Shown here: one piece after another, positions 8,402 through 14,281 of the stretch
Numbering within the stretch: position 1 is the first letter of the stretch
How the letters are laid out: each line of letters opens with the position of its first letter
NCBI GenBank assembly: GCA_002350805.1
Contig: DEFO01000044.1
Coordinates: forward strand, 43,831-60,896
Reading direction: 5' to 3'
DNA from: Prevotella sp. UBA2850
Lineage (GTDB): Bacteria > Bacteroidota > Bacteroidia > Bacteroidales > Bacteroidaceae
Length of the DNA stretch: 17,066 bases
Made by a program: the position numbers and the translations under genes
Notes under the pieces: generated by a model
Database searches by the model: none
Seen by the model: the letters and a program-made list of their open reading frames with translations, nothing else
Told to the model about the DNA's origin: nothing

Positions 8402-9889
8402 TCATTTGAAATACTTCCCGATGACGGGCAGGCTCTTCAACGGCAGGTCGTGGTAGATGATATGTGCGACAAACATCAACAGCACACCCGTGTTGACAAC
8501 CAGTGAGCCCCAGAGAGGCAGCAGCTGGTTGGAATAGTGGATGATGACGAAGAACAGGGCTGCAATGACGACATAGACGAAGATGTCTTTCAGCGGATAA
8601 TTGATGGGATAGTACTTTTGTCCGATGAAATACGACAGGAGCATCGACACACCGTAAGCGGCAAAACCAGCCCAGGCACACGCCATATAGCTGAAACGGG
8701 GAATCAGCAGAACATCGATAGTGATGAGCACCACGGCGCCAATGCCCGAGAAATAGGCTCCCCAGATGGTGCGGTCGGTCAGTTTATACCAGAACGAGAG
8801 GTTGAAGAAGACACCGAACATAATCTCTGCGGCCATGACGATGGGCACCACGCGCAGTCCTTCCCAGTAGCTCTTGCCGATGATGAAACGCAGGATGTCC
8901 ATATACCCCATCACGGCAAGGAATGCCAGCAGCGTGAAAATGACGTAGTATTTCATGGCTTTGGCATAGGTCTCGCGCTTGTCGGCGTCCTTATTGGCAA
9001 ACACAAACGGCTCGTAGGCAAAGCGGAACGCCTGGGTGAGCATCACCATGATCATCGCTATCTTGATGCAGGCACCATAGATGCCGAGCTGTTCGCGGGC
9101 TGAGGCCACGTCGCCGTCGTAGAAATGCGGGAACAGTATCTGCGAGGCCGCCTGGTTGAGCTGTCCGGCCAAACCCATCACGAGCAACGGCCAGGCATAA
9201 GAGAGCATCCGCTTGCAGGCGGCCTTGTCGAAGCCGAAGTTGATGCCGCGCAACTCCTTGAAGAGCAACAGCAGGGTGAAGATGGTACAGATGAGGTTGA
9301 TATAGAAGACGAAGGCCACGTCGAGCGTGAAGTTCTCGTCGTAGATGCCAAACAGATTGATTTTCAAATCGGGCAGTATCACCAGATAGAGCAGGTTCAG
9401 GAAGATGTTCAGCAGGATGTTGGCAATCTTCAGCGCGGCAAACTTGACGGGTCTGTGCTTGATGCGCAGATAGGCAAAGGGAATGGCTGTGAAGGCATCG
9501 ATGGCCACCGTGGTGTACATCACCGCGATGTATTCGGGATGATCGGCATAGCCCACGGCACTGGCTATCGGATGAAGCAACAGCATCACCACCACGATGG
9601 AGACAAACGAGGTGAAGCCGACCATGCGCAATGTGGTGGAATAGATGCGTTGCGGGTCCTCGCCCTCCTTGGTCATAAAGCGGAAGAACGTGGTCTCCAT
9701 GCCGTAGGTAAGCAGGATGATGAGCAGCGACACGTAGGCATAGACATTGGTGATGATGCCATACTCTCCACCCGAGGCAGCAAAGCGCACCGTCTGGATG
9801 GGCACCAACAGATAATTGATGAATCGTGCCAGAATGCTCGAAAGGCCGTAGATGGCCGTGTCTTTTGCTAATGATTTAAGATTAGCCAT
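8402..9889 (-). CDS. Wzx-like polysaccharide flippase (MOP superfamily)
   Basis: This 495-residue protein has about a dozen or more hydrophobic membrane segments and a polysaccharide-biosynthesis type start (SLAKDTAIYGLSSILARFINYLLVPIQT). Members move lipid-linked sugar units across the inner membrane for O-antigen, capsule or exopolysaccharide. No glycosyltransferase gene is nearby, so the substrate is unknown and it is an orphan flippase here rather than part of a glycan cluster. Charged residues occur in loops such as KDADKRETYAKAMKYY (about 297-312), as expected for MOP proteins. The ATG at 9889 is preceded only by the 9-bp repeat array and the SpmAB stop, with no promoter box seen, so it is likely transcribed with SpmAB. 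Another MOP subfamily is possible. Confidence 0.88.
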   Translation of the reverse strand: MANLKSLAKDTAIYGLSSILARFINYLLVPIQTVRFAASGGEYGIITNVYAYVSLLIILLTYGMETTFFRFMTKEGEDPQRIYSTTLRMVGFTSFVSIVVVMLLLHPIASAVGYADHPEYIAVMYTTVAIDAFTAIPFAYLRIKHRPVKFAALKIANILLNIFLNLLYLVILPDLKINLFGIYDENFTLDVAFVFYINLICTIFTLLLLFKELRGINFGFDKAACKRMLSYAWPLLVMGLAGQLNQAASQILFPHFYDGDVASAREQLGIYGACIKIAMIMVMLTQAFRFAYEPFVFANKDADKRETYAKAMKYYVIFTLLAFLAVMGYMDILRFIIGKSYWEGLRVVPIVMAAEIMFGVFFNLSFWYKLTDRTIWGAYFSGIGAVVLITIDVLLIPRFSYMACAWAGFAAYGVSMLLSYFIGQKYYPINYPLKDIFVYVVIAALFFVIIHYSNQLLPLWGSLVVNTGVLLMFVAHIIYHDLPLKSLPVIGKYFK

Positions 9890-9895
9890 GATTTA

Positions 9896-9976
9896 TTCTG
9901 AATTTTCTGAGTGTTCTGAATTTTCTGAGAGTTCTGAGTTTTCTGAATTTTCTGATTATTCCGATTATTCCGAATC
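9896..9976 (+). repeat. 9-bp tandem array, truncated copy 3 of the intergenic repeat
   Basis: Nine TTCnGAnnn units (six in a row TTCTGAnnn, then TTCTGATTA, TTCCGATTA, TTCCGAATC) fill the gap between the flippase start and the SpmAB stop. The last unit overlaps the SpmAB stop codon (9975-9977). The palindromic core and CTCTCAn heptamers of copies 1 and 2 are absent. The period and the TTCCGATTA unit are shared, so I treat it as the same family. Confidence 0.8.
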
Positions 9977-11207
9977 ATCCAAAAAACATATATCCTATTC
10001 CGATGGCGGCTATGATGCCGGCCAGGTCGGCCAACAGTCCGCAGGTCACGGCATGGCGGGTGTAGCGCACGCCGACGCTGCCGAAATAAACGGCCAAGAT
10101 ATAGAACGTGGTGTCGGTGGATCCCTGGAAGATGCAACTCAACCGGCCCACAAACGAGTCGGCACCAAAGGTGGTCATGGCGTCGACCATCATGCCGCGC
10201 GCACCGCTGCCCGAGAGGGGTTTCATCAGGGCCGTAGGCATGGCGTCTACCCAGGCGGCATCGGCTCCGGTCAGTGCTATCAGCCATTTCAGTCCGTCGA
10301 TGAGCATGTCCATGGCTCCGCTGGCACGGAACACGCCAATGCCCACCAGAATGGCTATCAGATAAGGAATGATGCGCACGGCGGTCTCGAAACCGTCTTT
10401 GGCACCCTCGATGAACGCGTCATACACATTCACGCGCTTGCGCATGCCGGCCACGATAAATCCTATGATGACCGTCAGCAACAGTGTGCTGGCGATGGTG
10501 GTGCTCACCGTGTTCATGGTGGTGGGGTCCAGCTGATTGAATCCCCATATGATGCCTGCCACCAAGGCGCAGGCTCCGCCCAGCGTCAGCAGCATGGTGC
10601 GGTTCAGCAGGTTAATGCGCTGATAGAGACTGGTGACGATGACTCCGGCCAGTGTTGAGAAGAATGTGGCCAGCAAGATGGGCATGAAGATATCGGTGGG
10701 GTTGGCGGCTCCCATCTGTGCCCGATAGGTCAGAATGCCCACGGGGATGATGGTCAGTCCGCTGGTGTTGAGCACCAGGAACATGATCATGGGGTTGGTG
10801 GCAGTGTCTTTCTTCGTGTTCAGTTCCTGCAGCTGCTCCATGGCCTTCAGTCCCAGCGGTGTGGCGGCATTGTCCAGTCCCAGCATGTTGGCGGCAATGT
10901 TCATGAAGATGCTGCCCGTGGCGGGATGGCCTTTGGGAATGTCAGGAAACAACTTGGTGAAGACAGGGCTCAGCAGGCGGGCCAGCATGTTCACCACTCC
11001 GCCTTTCTCGCCAATCTTCATGATGCCGAGCCAGAGTGCGAGCACACCGGTCAGTCCGATAGAGATTTCGAAAGCTGTTTTCGACGACGAGAAAGTGCTG
11101 TCCATCATGGCAGGAAACACCGATGTGTCCCCCATGAAAATGAGTTTCGCTAACGCAATAATAAATGCGATAAGGAAAAATGCAATCCAAATATAATTCA
11201 GTACCAT
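9975..11207 (-). CDS. SpmA-SpmB fusion, nucleoside-recognition (Gate) membrane protein
   Basis: This inner-membrane protein has 410 residues and joins two halves that are separate genes in Bacillus. The N-terminal half (about 1-200) carries the SpmA-like block NMLGLDNAATPLGLKAMEQL (108-127). The C-terminal half (about 240-410) carries the SpmB-like blocks LMKPLSGSGARGMMVDA (327-343) and QGSTDTTFYILAVYFGSVGV (361-380). In Bacillus these proteins affect spore maturation, but Bacteroidetes do not sporulate, so the role here is unknown; a transport or gating role is a guess. The frame also opens at a TTG at 11219, but the ATG at 11207 fits the promoter at 11217-11249 better. A 16-bp inverted repeat brackets promoter and start. 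It is likely the first gene of a run with the flippase and the S46 peptidase. Confidence 0.9.
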   Translation of the reverse strand: MVLNYIWIAFFLIAFIIALAKLIFMGDTSVFPAMMDSTFSSSKTAFEISIGLTGVLALWLGIMKIGEKGGVVNMLARLLSPVFTKLFPDIPKGHPATGSIFMNIAANMLGLDNAATPLGLKAMEQLQELNTKKDTATNPMIMFLVLNTSGLTIIPVGILTYRAQMGAANPTDIFMPILLATFFSTLAGVIVTSLYQRINLLNRTMLLTLGGACALVAGIIWGFNQLDPTTMNTVSTTIASTLLLTVIIGFIVAGMRKRVNVYDAFIEGAKDGFETAVRIIPYLIAILVGIGVFRASGAMDMLIDGLKWLIALTGADAAWVDAMPTALMKPLSGSGARGMMVDAMTTFGADSFVGRLSCIFQGSTDTTFYILAVYFGSVGVRYTRHAVTCGLLADLAGIIAAIGIGYMFFG

Positions 11208-11245
11208 ATCAGGATGCAAAAATAAAACAATTTTTCCTTATCGCA
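11166..11245. repeat. 16-bp perfect inverted repeat around the SpmAB promoter and start
   Basis: TGCGATAAGGAAAAAT at 11166-11181 is mirrored exactly by ATTTTTCCTTATCGCA at 11230-11245, with a 48-bp spacer. The left arm lies in the SpmAB coding region (codons for AFFLIA). The right arm lies between the -33 and -7 boxes and clips the first base of the -33 box. The start codon and -7 box are in the spacer. Confidence 0.85.
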
Positions 11246-11249
11246 AAAA
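11217..11249 (-). promoter_or_regulatory. Promoter of the SpmAB gene
   Basis: On the minus strand TTTTTG (11244-11249) is followed after 19 bp by TATTTTTG (11217-11224). This fits the Bacteroidetes promoter pattern of a TTTG -33 box, 17-23 bp and a TAnnTTTG -7 box. The -7 box ends 9 bp before the ATG at 11207, so the leader would be only a few bases. It is the best promoter in the window. Confidence 0.65.
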
Positions 11250-11252
11250 CTT

Positions 11253-12800
11253 TTAGTTGTAAATGCCGAACGACAGTCCGATTTGGCTTCTATTCAGGCT
11301 GTTGTTGGTCTTCAGCATGTCGCCGTAGGCACTGACAAAACCACGCGAGCGCACGCCTTTGATGGCCAGCGGGAACTGCCAGGTGAGCTTCAGGCGTGCC
11401 CGCCAGTAGTCGGCCTCATAGAAAGCCATGTCGGGCAGCATCACGCTCTGCGCATAGTCGCCCTCGCGGTCGGCCAGCTGCAGGTCGGCCTTGTTGGAGA
11501 AGTGATAACCGGCATTGGCCTCCACCCACAAGCGGTCGCCCAGGAGGGCCGTACCGCCTTCCAACTGCAGGTTGGTGCCACCGTATTCCAGCTTCGACTC
11601 GGGCAGCAGATGCTTGTTCTTGGCGGTGTTGATATCGGCCAAAACACCGATGAAATGGGTGATTTTTGCCGTTCCGTCGGTCAGATTGGCACGATAGTGC
11701 AGGCTGGCATCGAAGAGATTCACCTGGTAGCGTTTCTTAAACGTGATCTGCGTGTTGTAGTGATAACTGCTGTATCCTGTCTTCGGGTCGCTCTCAATCA
11801 CCAGTTCCTGTCGGTACTCGTCGGCATAAGCCTGCTCATAGCCCGCCTTCACATCGAGCTGATGAATGGCACGGTCGGTCTGCAGACGGTTCTGCGTGGC
11901 GAAGCTGAAACCATAGGTGACATATTTTCCCGGCTCGTACTTATAGTTGCCATACACGCCCTCATTGCCATGGCGCATGCCGAAGGTGTTGAGCGTGGTA
12001 AAGGCCGAGCCCTGATAGCCGTACGACAGTTCGCCGCCGAAGCTGTGGTCCACCCACTCGCGCTGGAAGCCGGCATATCCGCGGGTGGTTCCCACGGCGC
12101 TCTCCATGCCCGTCATGATGTAGTATTTCAGCGTGGCATCGGTCTGAACGGTGTTGATATTGGGTATTTTCTCCTTCCTCCGGTGGTAGAAGGCAGCCAC
12201 GCCCAGTGTGTGATTGCCTGCCGACCAAGTGACAGAGGGTGTGATCTGATAGTCGAGCAGCTGCGAACGAGAGCGCGGGTCGCGCAGACGGCTGAGGTCG
12301 CCCACCTGATAGTCGAGTCTGGCTCCGAAGCGGAAACCGTTGAAACTGGTGGTTCCCACGGCAGCGGTGAGGTCGAAATCCTGGTTGTCGTATTTGCCCA
12401 GCACACTGCTTCCGCCGAAGAAGGGATTCGAGTTGTAGGGCCGCATCACGTCGCACCATGCACGCTGCTTGGTGCGTCCCATGTTGAAGCGGAACTTGCC
12501 ATATCCGTAGAGATACTTGCCGATGGTCTGGTAGCGCTCGGTGAAGAACTCCAGCTGGTTGCGCTGTCCGCCTTCCTGCACGCGGTGGAAGTCGCCTTCG
12601 CGGTGCGAGAGGTCGAACATGGCCACGCCGCGATTGCGCGCCGAGTCGACAGTCAGACCGGCAGCATTGGCCGTGTTGCGCCACAGCTGCATGGCATCGT
12701 CGTATTGATATTCGCCCATTCCGGCCAGAGTGGTCTGTGCCGTGGCTGCTGCCGGGCAGCCCAAGATGAGCATGAGGCCTAGAAATGTCTTATTCATCAT
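11253..12800 (-). CDS. DUF6850 family outer-membrane beta-barrel protein
   Basis: This 515-residue protein has a signal peptide (about 1-22, ending AAATAQ). The remainder is built from repeated amphipathic strands with alternating aromatic residues (for example YLYGYGKFRFNMG, GYEQAYADEYRQE), as in an outer-membrane barrel. I recognise it as DUF6850, which I have seen described next to DUF4876 and TonB receptor genes, though I cannot search to confirm this. The final residues, LSFGIYN, do not end in the classical aromatic. The ATG at 12800 lies 11 bp inside the end of the DUF4876 gene (the next ATG is at 12797), which implies translational coupling and shared stoichiometry. The function is unknown; an accessory barrel of the TonB cassette is inferred from position. 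Confidence 0.75.
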   Translation of the reverse strand: MMNKTFLGLMLILGCPAAATAQTTLAGMGEYQYDDAMQLWRNTANAAGLTVDSARNRGVAMFDLSHREGDFHRVQEGGQRNQLEFFTERYQTIGKYLYGYGKFRFNMGRTKQRAWCDVMRPYNSNPFFGGSSVLGKYDNQDFDLTAAVGTTSFNGFRFGARLDYQVGDLSRLRDPRSRSQLLDYQITPSVTWSAGNHTLGVAAFYHRRKEKIPNINTVQTDATLKYYIMTGMESAVGTTRGYAGFQREWVDHSFGGELSYGYQGSAFTTLNTFGMRHGNEGVYGNYKYEPGKYVTYGFSFATQNRLQTDRAIHQLDVKAGYEQAYADEYRQELVIESDPKTGYSSYHYNTQITFKKRYQVNLFDASLHYRANLTDGTAKITHFIGVLADINTAKNKHLLPESKLEYGGTNLQLEGGTALLGDRLWVEANAGYHFSNKADLQLADREGDYAQSVMLPDMAFYEADYWRARLKLTWQFPLAIKGVRSRGFVSAYGDMLKTNNSLNRSQIGLSFGIYN

Positions 12801-14067
12801 ATTCGCGAACTCCTATTGTTGTTGATACTTTAAAGTCGGCAGTACTGTTGTTGGTGTCCTGCAGAATCTTATGTCCGTCCTTGCCGCGGCGCGATGAGGT
12901 CTTGCGGTACATGATTTCGCCCGTATATCCGCTGGCTGCCTCTATGTTGGTGTAGCCGGCGTCGAGGTCGTCGTAAAGTCGCTTGGTGGCCAGGTCGATG
13001 CCCTTCGATGAGTTCTTGAGAATCTCCACGGCGTCGATGATATACTTCTTAGGCATCACCTTCCACTGGTTTCCCTTAGTCTTGCCGTAGTCGTAGGTCA
13101 GATCCCAATCGTCGATACTCTCGTCGGTGCGGAAAATCACTACACCGCACGGTCCGCCTTGCATCAGGTTCATATAGGGAAGTCCCGAACTGAACGTATA
13201 GATAAGGTCCATGTCGCGCACGTCGGGATTGTTGATGTAGGCATTCTTGGGTCGTGTGTCGTTCACGTCGAAGTCGGCAGTGAGCAAATTGTGCGATGCA
13301 GCGGCATTGGCAGTGTGGTCGATGGCGCAGTTGGCCAGCACCACCGTACCGCCTGGAGCCACTTTGCAGTCGGCATCGAGCGGAATACGGAAGACTTGTT
13401 TCAGCAATACTACGTCGCTATTGAACGACTCAGCCAGCTGTTCCATCGTATATGATGGTTTGCTGTTGCTCTCTACCAGTCCGATGTAGAGTCCTGCCAC
13501 GTCGATTTCCTTGTCGCTCTGGTTGTAGAGCTCGATGTACTGGTCGGCCACATAGTTCTTGTTGTTATTGTCCTTACAGCCCGACGAGGCAATCTTTCCG
13601 ATGACCAGCGAGCGATTGATGGAGAGCTGGGTGCTCAGCCGCAGCGGTGTGGTGGTATTATCGTCGGACAGCAGTTGCGAGTTGATATTGCCCGAGACGA
13701 CGGCACCCTCGTTGACAATGGGGTCGCCGGTGAGCTGGGTGTATTCCTCAGAGGTGATGTCCCACGAGGTAGAGACATTGTAGACATCGGGGATGATGCC
13801 ATGGAACGAGGCCACGCCCTGGGCATTGGTGGTGGCGGTCAGCACATTGCCGCCGTTCAGTTGGCTGATGGTGACGGTGTGTCCCTCCATGTCGGAGCCT
13901 TGGGTGAACTCCTCGGGCATGACGAGCTGGATATCGACCGACACCTCGCGGGTCACATCGTCGTAGTCGATGCACGACGAAAGCGACAAGAGGCCTGTTC
14001 CAACGAGGCAAGACAACAGGCCTGCCCATGTCTTCCCCGCGATATTTTTATTTTTTATATTCCTCAT
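12790..14067 (-). CDS. DUF4876 surface lipoprotein
   Basis: This 425-residue protein starts at the ATG at 14067. An in-frame ATG at 14073 and a GTG at 14097 are possible but less likely. The lipobox LSLSSC places lipidation at Cys32. The residues after it (CIDYDD) are acidic, which in Bacteroidetes lipoproteins is the export-to-surface type of signal. Residues 42-130 form a strand-rich, prealbumin-like or Ig-like domain that mentions TATTNAQGVASFHGI. From about 154 a DUF4876 block appears (GKIASSGCKDNNNKNY then ADQYIELYNQSDKEIDVAGL at 175-194), resembling a lamin-tail-like fold. No catalytic motif is visible. It follows the TonB receptor after a gap and overlaps the DUF6850 gene. It could be a substrate-capturing lid, as SusD is for SusC, but that is inferred. 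Confidence 0.82.
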   Translation of the reverse strand: MRNIKNKNIAGKTWAGLLSCLVGTGLLSLSSCIDYDDVTREVSVDIQLVMPEEFTQGSDMEGHTVTISQLNGGNVLTATTNAQGVASFHGIIPDVYNVSTSWDITSEEYTQLTGDPIVNEGAVVSGNINSQLLSDDNTTTPLRLSTQLSINRSLVIGKIASSGCKDNNNKNYVADQYIELYNQSDKEIDVAGLYIGLVESNSKPSYTMEQLAESFNSDVVLLKQVFRIPLDADCKVAPGGTVVLANCAIDHTANAAASHNLLTADFDVNDTRPKNAYINNPDVRDMDLIYTFSSGLPYMNLMQGGPCGVVIFRTDESIDDWDLTYDYGKTKGNQWKVMPKKYIIDAVEILKNSSKGIDLATKRLYDDLDAGYTNIEAASGYTGEIMYRKTSSRRGKDGHKILQDTNNSTADFKVSTTIGVREYDE

Positions 14068-14108
14068 AATCATCTTTATTACTATTTTTTTTACCACTTT
14101 TTTCTACC

Positions 14109-14278
14109 ACGAATGAATCGAATTTTTCGAATTTTCTTTATTTCTACACCGCATTGCGAATCACCTTCGGTGCAACGAATGAATCGAATTTTAAACGAAT
14201 CATCCATTCGAAAAATTCGTTGTTAAAATTCATTGTCTTCATTTATTTTTATTCGTGTCATTCGCGAAATTCGTGGTC
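14109..14278. repeat. Repeat-rich gap between the TonB receptor and DUF4876 genes
   Basis: The gap holds an 18-bp direct repeat, ACGAATGAATCGAATTTT, at 14109-14126 and 14175-14192. A 14-bp inverted pair, CGAATTTTTCGAAT at 14119-14132 and ATTCGAAAAATTCG at 14206-14219, overlaps it. Three 9-bp units beginning TTCG (TTCGTGTCA, TTCGCGAAA, TTCGTGGTC) lie at 14252-14278. I see no ORF that I can support and no -7 box on the minus strand, so the DUF4876 gene is probably read through from the receptor gene. Confidence 0.75.
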
Positions 14279-14281
14279 GTA

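Noticed and set aside
9852..10658. Plus-strand frame starting with EFSECSEFSES-like repeats
   Set aside because: The repeats are just the 9-bp array translated in a fixed frame. The remainder is antisense to SpmAB.
11166..11245. Invertible promoter of the Bacteroides capsule type
   Set aside because: The spacer is only 48 bp and contains the start codon, one arm is inside the coding sequence, and no recombinase gene is nearby. Inversion would destroy the gene start.
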